A stretch of DNA of 34,199 nucleotides from the NCBI GenBank assembly GCA_018398765.1, contig JAHBMJ010004359.1, positions 3,243 through 37,441 on the forward strand. Reading direction: 5' to 3'. This stretch comes from Chromera velia (taxonomy: Eukaryota > Sar > Chromeraceae). Shown piece by piece: positions 10,623-21,627 of the stretch. How positions within the stretch are numbered: the stretch's first letter is position 1; each line of letters opens with the position of its first letter. Under the pieces are notes generated by a model. The model saw only the letters and a program-made list of their open reading frames with translations. It was not told the origin of the DNA and made no database searches. The position numbers were made by a program, and so were the translations under genes.

Positions 10623-13600
10623 CGGAGCCTTGCACTGTAGCTCTGTTGGTGCGGGGTTTTCTGCCCCGCCCAGAGATGCCCACGCGTTTATGCGTGAAAG
10701 TGTAGATGCAAGCGTGCGGCTCGCTGGACCTCTGCCTGCGTGCAGATGGGTCGAAGTGTTGAAAGCCGTGCCTGGAGACGTTGTGAAGGCGAAAGAGACC
10801 CACTCGGTCCCTGCAGCCAGAGGGGAGTTCCAGTCTGGGGGCGTGTACAACACCAGGCCAGACAGAGACAACAGAAAGGTGAGAAAGAACTCTTTGTCTC
10901 GCTCCTCTGTGTGTATGTATGTGTATGTGTCGTCTGCATAGGAAAAGTAAAAAACGGGGCCAGAAAACAGTCCTGCTTTCTGTCTATATGCCAACCTTTG
11001 TTCCCCTTCGTCAATGTGTCTGTCTGTGCATCGTTCATCTTGCACTGTCCTTCCTTCTCATTTGTTCGCCCCCCCCTCGATCCCTGCCTGCCTGCCTTCA
11101 GGGTGTCGCAAGAATGCGTGGAATCCCCTGGAACACCCCCATCAAGGACATCGCGGCATTCTACGACGGTCGGAAGGGAGGAAGGGAAAATCCCGGATTG
11201 CGTGCGTCAGACGGAGAGAAAAGGCATGCTGAGCGTAGGCACGTGAGAATTCCCAAGGAGGCGCAATCTCATCCGAATCTTTTCATTCCCACTGGACGCG
11301 AACTGACGATTGATTTTTGGACTCGAATTGCAATTGGGTTTGAAGATTTTTCAGGTATCGTTATGTTCTCTCTCATGCCTGTCTGTTTGTCCGCAGGGTT
11401 TGGAGTGACAGAGAAGGACATATTCCTTGTTCGGGGTGTGGACGGCAAACTGGGAAGTCAGTCAAGTTTTTTTCTTTTCACAGAAGGGCAGCCAATCAAG
11501 TTGTAGTATGATGGAGATGACATTCCATCGCGTAGACATGGCAGGCTTTTGGTCTCCCTTTTTGCTCCCGTCTGTCCCTGTGCGTCTTCGTGTTTCGGGG
11601 TGGGGTGCGGGGGGCAGTGGAGTGGAGGTCTCTCTCTGTACATCTGCATGTTGTGCATCTGCGGTTGAAGATGAGTGAGTGAGTGAGTAACTGACTCTGT
11701 GTATGCGTATATGTATTGTTCCTGTTTGTGTTTCTTTTGCAAGGTTTGCTCAAGAGACCAGCCGGCAAACAGATCTTCGGGACACTCACTCTCCTTCTTT
11801 CCTTCCAATCCGACTTTTGAAGATTCCAGAGGTCACAAAGCTCATTCCTCAGCAGGGATGGCAGTCAAGAAAGAAAAACGCACTGCGCTTTCTTAGCGTT
11901 TGTCTGTCTCTGCACCGTTTCTTCCTCTGAATGTGCCTACATCTGTTTGGTTTCCCTTCACTTCACTTCCGTTCCCTCCCTCAGGTGAGGCCTTCGTGAC
12001 CTTCGACATACCCGCGACTGCCGAGAGAGCCTCACGAGAACTCCACAAAAAGAATATCGGTGGGTGGGTAGGCTCTTTCCGGGTTTTTCTGTCTGTCTGT
12101 CGGGACGGTCCTGGATGTGGCCGTGCCCTGGCATGTTTGCTGGCTTGCTTCGTGTCTTGCGATTCTCTGTTTTGTTTTCCCATCATTTTTGAACGACGGA
12201 AAGGACGAATGACTTTTGTATTTTGGCGTCAAGTGGTGGGGGGATGCGTGGGGGACGGCGACGCTGCTGACTGAGTACTTTGTGTCGGTTTCATTCCGAG
12301 GAGGGGGGGGGGCGGCCAGTCAAGCGAGAGGGTTGCAACCTCACTGACGGATCTGTGTGGGGGAGGGAATGAAGGGAAGGTGATGATGACGTAAGAAAAC
12401 GGAATCGAAAGATCGGCACAGAGGGGGAGAAAGGCGTGAGTTGAAAGAAATTGTGGTTGCTTCTATCGTTCGATTCAACTGCTGTGAAATCAAATGAAAT
12501 GAAATGAAATGTGCGATGGATGGCTTGAGTTGAGCAGGGTCTCGGTACATTGAGATTTTCGGTTCGAACCACACAGAGCTGGCAGAGGCTCTTGCAGTCC
12601 GAGATGGGAGGGCGAGACCATCAGAGCTCGGCCCGATGATGCGCGGAGGGCCTGGTGGGTACATGGACCTGGGGGGTCCGGGCTTTCTCCCGAGAGGGGG
12701 GAGAGATTTCGGGGGCCCCGGCATGCCCCGAGGTGGAGGTGGGGGGTTTGGCGGTGGATTTGGACGGGACCGGGGAGGGCCCCCTTTCAGAGACAGAGAG
12801 GACCGATTTGGCAGCGGCGTGGGGGGTATGGGAGGGGGAGGGGGTGGGGGTTCGCTGTACTCTCGGGACAGGAGACCTGAGTTCTCCTCAGGTTTCGACA
12901 GAGACCGGGGGGCGGCCAGAGGAGGTAGAGGTGGAATGTACATGAATGGAGGGGGTCCCGCTGGGCCGATGCCGATGAAGCGTGAAGGAGCGTACGGGCG
13001 GGAGAGGTCCCGCGAGCGTGAAATGATGCGCGACCGAGAGCAGATGATGCGGGGAGCAGGAGACAGAGGGGGAGAACGATACGGAGGCGGAGGTAGCGGC
13101 GGCGCACGGGACACTCGAGACTTTGGTGGTCGCGGGATGAACGGCGGCGGGTCATTCGGAGGCGGTGGGCGCTATGGAGATGAGCGGGTGAGAGAGAACA
13201 AGTGAAGGTAACAAGGGAGGGAAAAAAAGATATCAAAGAAAGGAGGGGTCTTTCCGTCTTCTCGTCTGCGCGTCTGAGCGTTCGCCTTGAGTAGGCGGCC
13301 GAAAAGGAGCGAATAGAGAGAGTTTGAGAGAGAGAGAGAGTATAAAGGTGGAAGACGGTAAGAGAGGATGAACGGCGAAATGAGAGTGAATGAAACAAGA
13401 GAACAGTGTGAGAGAGCATTTGCAGAAAAGGGGGGAGAACGGCCGGGGGACCAGCCAAACGACGATGCAAGCCTGTCGACAGGCAGCATAAATTCAATTA
13501 ATTTGATTCATTGGTTCTGTTCTGTTCGGTTCGGCCAGAAGGATTTGGTTTGACCATCTCTCTCAATTGAGGGAGGGGACCTGTTTTGCGTGCGTTCGTG

Positions 13601-16366
13601 CTGCAACGTTCACTGTCGTGCGCAGATGTACGTGCACGTCTCCGCTTTTCGCGTTCCAGACTTCTGACTTTCACTTTTTCTGTTTGTCTCCGTCGGAAAG
13701 GACAGGTCCAGCATTTCTTTCTCTTCGCCCCTTTGGTCTCCTCTCGCACGCACAGACGCATAAACACACACGTTACTTTCATTGTCACACAGAGTGGCGA
13801 AGAAGAAGACGCTGTCTGTCCATACGCGCCCTTTCCGATTGCATTGAGGTGCTTCTTCCATCTATCTATCTTTGAGGAGAAGTAGGAAAAGAAAGAGGAG
13901 GGTCGTTGGAGGAAAAGGAAAGTTGGAAGTCAGAGAGAGGACAAGATGTGTGAATCACCTTTTGCTGCGTTCAAACGATTCAGTTCATTTTGATGGAAAA
14001 AGCTTCTTCTCTTCCCTCTTGTTTGTTGGTACGGATTTCGCGGAATGCGCCGGTGCAGGGGTACGGAGGTGGCGGCAGTGGCTACGCTTCTCGGGGCAGT
14101 GACTACGACCGGGTCTGTCTGTCTGTTTTCGTCTCTCTTTCTCTCTTTCTCTGCGCGTGTTTGTGAGTATGTGTGCGTGCGTCTGTCTCTTTGCCTATGT
14201 GTGTGTTTTTGTGTCTGTCCTGTCTGTTTGCCTGCCGTGCGCGTGTGAGAGTGCACGCGTGGGTGCCCGCGAATGTGTGCATGTCTAATCATTGGCAAAG
14301 GTTAGCTTTGCTTTTCTCGTTGTTGTCCTTCTCCTCCACGTCGACGTTCGCTTCTGTGTGTCGTCCCTCCACCGCACCTTCTCTCTACTTCCTGCCTGCC
14401 TCCCTTTCTTGGTTTTCTTTTTTCGCCTTTCGTTTTTGTCATTACAACTGTGTGTATCGGTGTTGGGACTCCTCGTTGCTGCAGTACGGGGGCGGGGGGC
14501 GCGGAGGAGGCGCGCGTGTGGACCCGTTGATGACTGTCCTGAAGATGAGGGGACTTCCCTATCAGGCCAACCATAACCATATCGTGGTCAGCAGCCAGGC
14601 AGACAGACAGAATGACAGAGAGAGGGGCTGACAAGGGAACGGGCAAAACGTGACAAGCTGGAGAGCTCTTGTCGGAAGTAACGTGTGGAGGTTTCTTTTT
14701 GTGCTGCTTTCCGGTCTTGTTCACGACGCAGAAAGGCAAGAAGGGTGGCAACGCAGGAAATGTTTCGGCAGTCCTTTTCTCCGATTCGTTGTGCTCATGT
14801 GAATATGTGAAAACACAAGTGCCCTGTTGTCGATTTTTGCGAATTCCTTGTGCGTTGCTGACAGAGGTCTAATTCTTTCCTTGCCGACGCTTCGTTTTCA
14901 CCTTCTGCTTGTAGGATTTCTTCAACGGATTCCATACGCTTCTTTTTTTTTTTTCACCTTCTGCCTGTAGGATTTCTTCAACGGATTCCATACGCTTCTT
15001 TTTTTTTTCTTCTTCTTCACCTTCTGCCTGTAGGATTTCTTCAACGGATTCCATATGCTATACTCTTTTTCTTTTACCTTCTGCCTGTAGGATTTCTTCA
15101 ACGGATTCCATATGCTCGCGGTGCTCCCGTCCACCGCCCCCGGCGGACATCCGAACGGCGAGGCGATGGTAGAGTTCGCCTCTGCGGACGAGGCCGCACG
15201 TGCCTTCGACAAATGCAACAAGGTGAGGCAGGCAGGGAGGGAGGGAAGAAGAGGAGTCTTTTCCCCGGGTCTTCCCATCTTCTCGCTTCCTTGAAGAGCG
15301 CCCGTTCACTCCACGGTTTATGGGATGCTCTCAGAAAGAAGAGGTGAAAATATAGATAGAAGTCTTGGCGTGTACAGATGGAAGGAGAGAGAGCAAGTAA
15401 GAAAGCGGGAAGTGTTGGAGGAATGAGAAGCAAGGCACCATCAAAGAAATGACACACAGGCCTCGGGAATGCATATGCCGAGAAGTAAAAGCCTGCTCTA
15501 TCTGCTATTGGGGTTGCTTGCTTACTTGGATGGGTGTTTGTGGTTCCCTTTTGGCTTCTACCTCACTTGAGATATTCCAAGTTGGACATTGCCTTAATGC
15601 ATGAGTGCATGTTCATGTGCGTGTGCAGGCCACGATTGATGGACGGTGGATCGACCTGATCCCTTGCACGAGGCGCGACCTTGACCTGGCAATCGATAAG
15701 ACTGGCGCTGGTGCCGGGTCCTCGGGAGGTCATGGGGGTCGTTCGGGTCTGTCCTTCTCTCAATCTGTCTGTCCTTCATTCATGCATTCACCCACTCCTT
15801 GATTCGTTCATTCATTCGCTGTTTCTTCCTTTCCCTTCCTTCCTTGTAGTCTTTCTTGACCCCTTCCTTCTTTCCCCCGTTCCGTCCTCTATTCGTCCGG
15901 CCGGCCTCGAGAGTTTCCGGCTCTCTTTTTATCTTATATTCATTTGTCTTTCCCTGCTCGTCTGGTGTCACTTCTCTGCTGCTCTGTCGGTTGACGTCTC
16001 TGTCCTCTTGCCCGCTGGCATCTCGATCCCTAGCTGTCGATTCCCTTTTTGCACTTTGTCTGTCAGTGAACACATGCACTACTGAAAAGGGAACAGTCAG
16101 ACAGCCAGGGCAAGCATATGAGCCTCTCTTCGGCATCCAATTCTGCATTTCGTTTTTGGCAAACAGGCAGTTCTGTCGTTACTTTGACTCTGTTTGTTTG
16201 ATAGTCCTGCTGAAGTGCTGTCCCTGTCATCGTGGAATCGTGTCCATCTGTCAGCTTGGTGCCTGTGTTTCTGGTCTTTTCGAATGTGAGAGGAAAAAAC
16301 CTCGGTATGCTTCTGCCGCTCCACCCGCCGCCCCCTTCCCTGACCGCAGGTAGAGCTGCTTACTGA
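6679..16366 (+). CDS. ESRP/Fusilli-like RNA-binding protein (exonuclease-like domain, three RRMs, RGG linker; ~20 exons)
   Basis: Model exons: 6679-6887, 7067-7178, 7308-7370, 7504-7536, 7613-7723, 8096-8224, 8698-8765, 9296-9367, 9754-9898, 10438-10529, 10746-10878, 11102-11168, 11397-11456, 11985-12059, 12538-13187, 14059-14112, 14485-14586, 15091-15222, 15629-15737, 16350-16366. All phases join, giving about 810 aa. Residues ~45-265 resemble the DEDDh-exonuclease-like N-terminus of ESRP1/2, with motif I LDFEMTS at 51-57. RRM1 (~277-352) begins VRVRGLPWQ and has the RNP1-like GEAFVRF. RRM2 (~390-470) begins RMRGIPW and has EAFVTF. Residues ~475-705 are Gly/Arg-rich with RGG motifs. RRM3 (~709-795) begins LKMRGLPYQ and has GEAMVEF. 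The RGLPW/RGLPY signatures are those of quasi-RRMs (hnRNP F/H, GRSF1, ESRP), known to bind G- or GU-rich RNA and control splicing. A nuclear splicing role is inferred. The last exon is tentative; reading on from exon 19 would also end at 15803. Confidence 0.85.
9380..9396 (+). repeat. G17 homopolymer next to (GT)n at the start of intron 8
   Basis: The intron after exon 8 of the ESRP-like gene begins with a donor followed at once by a short GT run and 17 consecutive G. Quasi-RRM proteins bind G-tracts and ESRPs bind UG/G-rich RNA, so this is a candidate self-binding site; that is inference. Confidence 0.6.
10180..10252 (+). repeat. (CT)n-(GT)n-(GC)n compound microsatellite
   Basis: In intron 9 of the ESRP-like gene, a pure CT run passes into GT and then GC dinucleotides. 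The (GT)n part would be a UG-rich RNA tract in the transcript. Confidence 0.9.
10585..10620 (+). repeat. (TG)n microsatellite
   Basis: Eighteen or so TG units in intron 10 of the ESRP-like gene. It lies about 55 nt downstream of a donor that is itself followed by GTCA-type repeats. Confidence 0.9.
14899..15120 (+). repeat. Four tandem copies of a 3' splice site plus exon start
   Basis: Each copy has a pyrimidine tract, CTTCTGC(C/T)TGTAG, then GATTTCTTCAACGGATTCC. The exon-start G lies at 14915, 14971, 15034 and 15091, so spacings are 56, 63 and 57 nt. Copies differ in their T-rich linkers and at single bases (CTTG for CCTG in copy 1; CATACG in copies 1-2, CATATG in 3-4), so they are not a simple assembly stutter. 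Only copy 4 runs on into the rest of RRM3. On the minus strand the same repeat gives a repeated MESVEEILQAEG-like frame, which I regard as a shadow. Confidence 0.9.
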
Positions 16367-16645
16367 AGGAGGGAGCCTCGACACCGAAGCCTCTGAAACA
16401 GGAGACGGACGGATCATCTATCCAGAGAGAGAGAGAGCCCAGAGGGACAAGCCGACAGTGTGCGCCGTGCAGAAAGAAGGCAGCAAATTAGACGACCGCC
16501 ACCCCCTGCACCATGAGGCCGGGCAGTCCACCGAAACGATCGCTCCAGGACCTGGAAGGAACTTCATTAGCCTGCAGGATAGAAGGAAATCAAAATCAAA
16601 ACGTTCTGCAGGCACACACATGCTAGAGAGACTGCACATGCCCCG

Positions 16646-16680
<35 letters not shown>

Positions 16681-17520
16681 GCAAGAGAGAGAGACACACA
16701 CACACACAGAGAGAGAAAAGAGAGAGACTCTCTCACAACGCCCTTCCAGTCGGTGACACCAGCACGATCTTTTTGAAAGCGACTGCCTGCATGCATGCCT
16801 TGCGTGCCTTTTCTGCTCTCCTCGCACCGTCCGTAACCACTTTCGGTGCCTTTCTACCTCCTTTGCCATTTGATGGTGCATGTCACCTGCTTGCCTGTGT
16901 CTCTTCTTTCTTCATTTTCTTCTGCCTCCTGGTTTGTCTGATCACCTGCCTGCGTTCCTTTCTTTCTTTCTTTCTTTCTTTCTTTTTTTCTTTCTTTTCT
17001 TTTTTTGCCTAGGTGTACAGGAGAACGGACGTCGCCCGCAGCTCTTTGAACAGAAAATACAAGCTTCCATTTCCGTCTGTGCGAGCAACTGCCTCTTTTT
17101 TGTTCTTTTGGATCGATCAGAGTTCCTTCTACATGTCCTTTTTGTCTGTATTAAATTCGCCACTTGGGAAGTCAGTCGAGCATTCGGGTTTTCAAACTCT
17201 GGTCACCTGGTGTAACGAACGATTGGAGGTCCAAATCGAATCGCTGCGTGCGTCGTGCTTGCGGTAACTCAAACATGCAGTGTTTGAATAGAATCGCAGT
17301 GAACCGGGGCGGGGAGGGGGGTCAAGGGCTTTCGGAAGGGAAATCAGGGTCTGCAAAGCGGGGTGGGAGGGGCTCAAGTCTGATTGGCAATAATTTAGCA
17401 TGCAGCCAGGCTGGAAGCAGCATCTCTTCCTGGCGTTCAAAGAAAGAAAGTGGACAGCCTAGTAGACAGCCCAATGATGGAGCTAGTGATGGAATATCGA
17501 GCTGTCAGGGAGTTGATATT
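16367..17520. other. 3' flank of the ESRP-like gene, no clear gene
   Basis: A plus-strand frame is open from the acceptor at 16350 to 17012, but it runs into (CA)n and (GA)n repeats (about 16644-16710) and a CTTT tract (about 16960-17000) and shows no family signature. It may be the 3' UTR of the ESRP-like gene. A 17-bp perfect palindrome (17514-17530, arms TGATATTT) marks its right edge, where the DNA turns AT-rich. Confidence 0.45.
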
Positions 17521-17980
17521 TAAAATATCACAGTTTAAATCCTTATGCTGTATAACTGCGATATCGAAAAGCTGTTATTTTACTGCAGTGGCCTACCTTA
17601 CTTTCCTTTGCAGTTAATTAGATGAATCAATGTATACATTATTTATATTACGTATTAGACATGTGCATGCAAGATGAGTGTATAATATTCGATATTCTAA
17701 CTCACATTATATTTGGATTATTAATAACATTGGATATTCAAAACCATATTATTGAATATTATTATTAGTTTGTCTTAGGTAGTGAATAGCAGTGAATCCT
17801 AGAGTAAAATAAACAATTAACCGCAGGGGCCATCCACCACAGACACCTTTAGGCTATCTTTATTATATAATCATGATACGGTATCGCTATCAGCCCTAGT
17901 AGTGTTTCTAGGCTTCTACAAGATTACACTGATATTGATTTTGATTGATTGATTGATATTATTACAGGATTACCTTATGT
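17521..17980. other. AT-rich island
   Basis: About 460 nt of clearly AT-rich DNA with repeated GATATTC, TTATTA and AATATT words, in strong contrast to the mixed or pyrimidine-rich DNA on both sides. No coding frame, tRNA or rRNA is recognisable. It could be a decayed mobile element, an organellar fragment or a matrix-type spacer; nothing in the sequence decides between these. Confidence 0.6.
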
Positions 17981-19617
17981 TCAAGGCCGGAGCCCTATAC
18001 ATCTGCGTGCCAGTTGTCTGACGTCCCCCAGGACTCCGTCTTACGCCATACAAATGGCATACTGTTACGCCGCATACATCCATGCACTTTACTCCACACC
18101 TAAGGTAGCTTTTGCAGATAGCTGTCGGTGGAGCGGTTACATAAATAAACTTCACTCGAATAAGTTTAATTGCACACACAGACATGCTCATACACATCGC
18201 ACCAGCAAATGAAGTCGATGTATCATCCAACCCGACCTTTGATCAGGAATAGAAACAGGAATACGAGCTGCCGTCACAGTGCCGTCGCGCTAAATAGAAA
18301 GACAGACAGCCTGCGATAGGTGTGAGAACGACAAACCATGGAGCGACAGATGGAACAAACACAGTGAGGCTGTATCGGAACTCATTCGGCAGTGACTTCA
18401 TTAGTTCCTTCAGTGGAAGAACGTATGCTCAACTTCCTTCTCCGCCCAGAATCAATCACATGCAGCGGAACCGGGGGGGGCATGCACTCGTCGGATCATT
18501 CCCTTACCTTCACCTTTCTTCTCTTTCTTCCAATCCCATTTCAGAGAGGCCAACCAACTGAACTCAACCCAACCCAGCTGAACCCCGGAGGACACGAAAA
18601 AAGACGGGAGGGACGAAGAGCGACACGGAATGGAACCCGGCCATGCGAGCACTTGACGAAGGAAGTGCCACCTGCGTGTTCTTACTCCTTCCGTTTCTTA
18701 TAGGCATGGAGCAGTTTTTTCGTTCATTTTTGCTATTTGCGAAGAAGACTTTTGCGTATGATCAAACGCAGACGCTGTCACCCAAACACCCACCCACCCA
18801 CCCACGAATCGAAATAACGGCATTTTTCAAATAGACGGGACCCTGCTTGGCTTTGCACAGAAGCCCCGGGGGGACACACACAAATGTTTTTGTACAGAAC
18901 CCGCCGATGCAGCGGGCTTCTCCACTGACGCACGCGATGACAGAAACAAATACACTCGTATGCAGTTTACAAATACAGGAAAAGAAACATAGACAGGAAA
19001 CACGTTTGGGAGGCCGGAACGTACGAACAAAAAAATAAGGGTAAAGGGGAGACGACAGAATTAAAGAAGCAAAGAAAAACTGCGGACTACAAAAAAACAA
19101 ACAACCAAAAACAGAGGATTCAAAAAAAGAAGCACGAAGCAGAAAGAAGACTACAGAAAGAAAGAGGAAGGACTACGAGGCGAAGATCAGAATGCAACAG
19201 GAGAGGACTACAAAGAAAGAGAGACAAGATAGTCGACAGTCCACCTGCCTATGAATTTAGATCCAGTTGCCTACTTTCTTTTCTTTAAAAAGCTTCACTA
19301 CAGAAGTAAAAGAGAGGAAGGAAAAGTTTAATTTCATCTCAATCGCTGTCACAGAGAGCTCAAGCAACGCTCGCTTGATCGCCACCATTCACTCCCCGTT
19401 AGAGTTGGAAGCAAAGAGTGAAACAAAAAAGAGAGGGCGACTTAGATACAAAATGGAGGAAAGAAAATCAACCCATTCGAGAGAGAGCCTTCTTTCTTAA
19501 TTTTCTCTTACCCGACCCACTCCTTCCTTATTTCTCCCTTTCGTCCCTCTTCCTCCAGTCAGAAAGAGACTCACCCCCTTTCCCCCTTTTGCCTTTCCAT
19601 CACTTCGCCACTCTTGT
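17981..19617. other. Gene-poor spacer downstream of the FG-GAP gene
   Basis: No recognisable coding region. The stretch holds CACC tetranucleotide repeats (near 18786-18806) and a long A/G-rich stretch (19030-19260), and would include the 3' UTR of the minus-strand FG-GAP gene ending at 19618. Short open frames on both strands show no domain or codon pattern that I can support. Confidence 0.5.
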
Positions 19618-21627
19618 TCAGGCCACAATCAATTCGCTCACTGCTCCCAATTCCTCCCCCTTGGCATCAGTGAACCCAAAAACCTCTACCTTCCCTGTGT
19701 CGTAATTCGGTGCCACAACCTCAGTCCAACCGTCACCATCCAAGTCAAAAGGAACAGCAAACGCAATCGTGCCGTCCGCCTCGAGCACCTTCTCATGCTC
19801 GTATTCAAACGAAAAAGAAAAAGAGGACGAGGAAGTCCCCGCGACGCCTCCACCAGTGGCTGTGACTGTTTTGGGCCTCAACAGATGAAGAGTGAAGTCG
19901 CCGTCTCCTGCAATCAAAACGTGGGGAGGCTCGTGTCCCTGCTGCACTTTCCGGGGCCACACAGGCACAGGGAACCCGGGGGACATGTTCGGGACCGGAA
20001 TAATGGACTTTGACTTTTTATTCTCAAAACCCTCAAGAAGGGTGTGTCTCTTGAAGGCCTTTCCGTCCTTATCAAGAGCTTCATAGGCGACAACCATTCC
20101 TTTGGTGGAGTCGCTGTCCATCTGATGGTTGTTCACCAACAAGTCCATCCAACCGTCAACGTTCAAATCAACAGGAGTGACAGAGTAGACTTTGTCTAGT
20201 GTGTCGTCGATCACCTGCAGCAAGAGGAGAGGGAGAGGCAATAGGAAGAAAAGGAAGGGAGACGGTGTTGAATTCAGTTGACTGCTGATTCCTTTGCCTT
20301 TGAATACTTTTGATGTCGACAATGAAGAGAAGGGGGGGGGGAAGAGACGGTGCAGTGGAGGGAAACACATCCAGAAGGATATGTCGGCAAGTCCGTACGT
20401 GCTCTTGCTCGCTCGCTCGCCTCTCGCTCTGGCTCTCGCTCTCGCTCTCGCTCTCGCTCTCGCTCTCGCTCTCGCTCTCGCTCTCCGCCCCCCCGCCCGC
20501 GCTTCTTCCTGTCTGCTTCCGGTACCTCAACTCTTTTAATGTATACACTCGGTGGCTGTCGATCGAGGGATACATCTAGAAGCTTTTCCCTCAGAGCTCC
20601 CCTCTCTTCTCTTCCGTTCGTCCGGACAGGACTGGAAACACCGTCGAAAAGTAACAGGACTGAAGTGAGAAACGAAGAATCGGTGAGGGACGCAGACATG
20701 TGACAGCTCAGAACAGGAGCGGGGAGGAGGAAAAACAACAGGAAGGACGAAGACAAAGGGGAAGGGGACGAACAAGCTTACCAGCGAATCCTCCACAGTT
20801 CCCTCTGGTCTGTTGATACTATATCTGACGAGTCTCTTATTGAAGAATTCAGACGCGAAAACCGTCAAACGGTGGGATTCCGGAGTGTCCTCCTCCTCTT
20901 CCTCTTCCTCTGCGGTGTGCAACGCAGGGGAACGTTTGCTCTTCCCCTCGAACCCATCGTCCCCCAGTACTGCAAACAAAACGTCTGGGCCCTTTGTGAT
21001 GACCCTCTCCTCCCACTCCCCACACTGCGAGGCACTCACCCCCCCCGGGTTCTTAAGCCAGAGAAGCTCCCCGTCTCCGGCCTTTGCATCTGACCTCGAG
21101 GTCAGGAGGTCGGGCAATCCGTCCAGGTCGATGTCAATCCAGATCCCTTTGTGGTGAAAAAAGCCTGATTTGGCAGAAATGGTGCATTTTGCCGTCTCCT
21201 GTAGGTCGTCATCCACGAAAACCAAAAACAGGCCCCCGGATTTATGAAGAGGCACAAGGAATCCGTCTGGCACCAGGAATGCTTTGGAGCCAAAGAAATC
21301 CTCCGGAACGGTACGAACGGCATTGGGCCATTTAAACCCGCCTGTCACTTTTTTCATCTCAATTTCGGAGATTGAAGAGGTTGCATTCATCCCGAAATAA
21401 CGAGAGACGTCTCGTGCGACTTGCACGGTCCCCCCTTCGAGAGGTCCGAAAGTCGACATCAAAAAGAAAGGGGGCTCGTCTTTGAAACCATCAGTTACTA
21501 CTTGAAAGAAGGCGGGATGCTTCGTTTTGAAGGATCCGATGCTTTTGAGAGAAATTTCTTCGGAGACCGAGAGAGACAAAAGACCAACGGCAAGAACCGC
21601 CGGAAGGAACAGAGGAGACGGACTCAT
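19618..21627 (-). CDS. Secreted FG-GAP/VCBS-repeat (beta-propeller) protein, two exons
   Basis: Exon 1 is 21627-20782 and exon 2 is 20214-19618, joined in phase 0 across a 567-nt GT-AG intron (donor GTAAGC, acceptor CTGCAG), giving 480 aa. The N-terminus after MSPSP is a hydrophobic stretch ending near LSVSEE, a typical signal peptide; an in-frame Met at 21681 would add 18 residues. Three Asp-rich FG-GAP-type calcium loops are visible: DIDLDG (about 165-170), DLNVDG (about 298-303) and DLDGDG (about 439-444), each followed by the usual hydrophobic strand. The segments GPDVLFAV and FASEFFNKRL recall a widespread group of eukaryotic and fungal VCBS proteins of similar length. NAT at 81-83 is a possible N-glycosylation site. 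An extracellular or secretory-pathway location is inferred; ligand or substrate is unknown. The gene is divergent from the TSP1 gene. Confidence 0.88.
20422..20485. repeat. CTCGCT/CTCTCG hexamer repeat in the FG-GAP intron
   Basis: About ten units of a CGCTCT hexamer on the plus strand, inside the single intron of the minus-strand FG-GAP gene. Frames through it read as repeated Ser-Glu or Ala-Leu and are not coding evidence. Confidence 0.9.

Noticed and set aside
14869-15278. Minus-strand frames with a repeated ~19-21 residue unit (MESVEEILQAEG)
   Set aside because: They are the reverse complement of the four tandem splice-acceptor copies; the plus strand explains the sequence as RRM3 coding and intron.
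16350-17012. Open plus frame after the last ESRP acceptor (VELLTEGGSLDTEASE...)
   Set aside because: It needs a phase-0 donor not seen near the end of exon 19, runs into (CA)n/(GA)n repeats, and has no family signature. The phase-1 join gives a short natural stop at 16364-16366.
18762-19100. Cys-containing minus-strand frame downstream of the FG-GAP gene
   Set aside because: No start context, no known motif, and it lies where the 3' UTR is expected.
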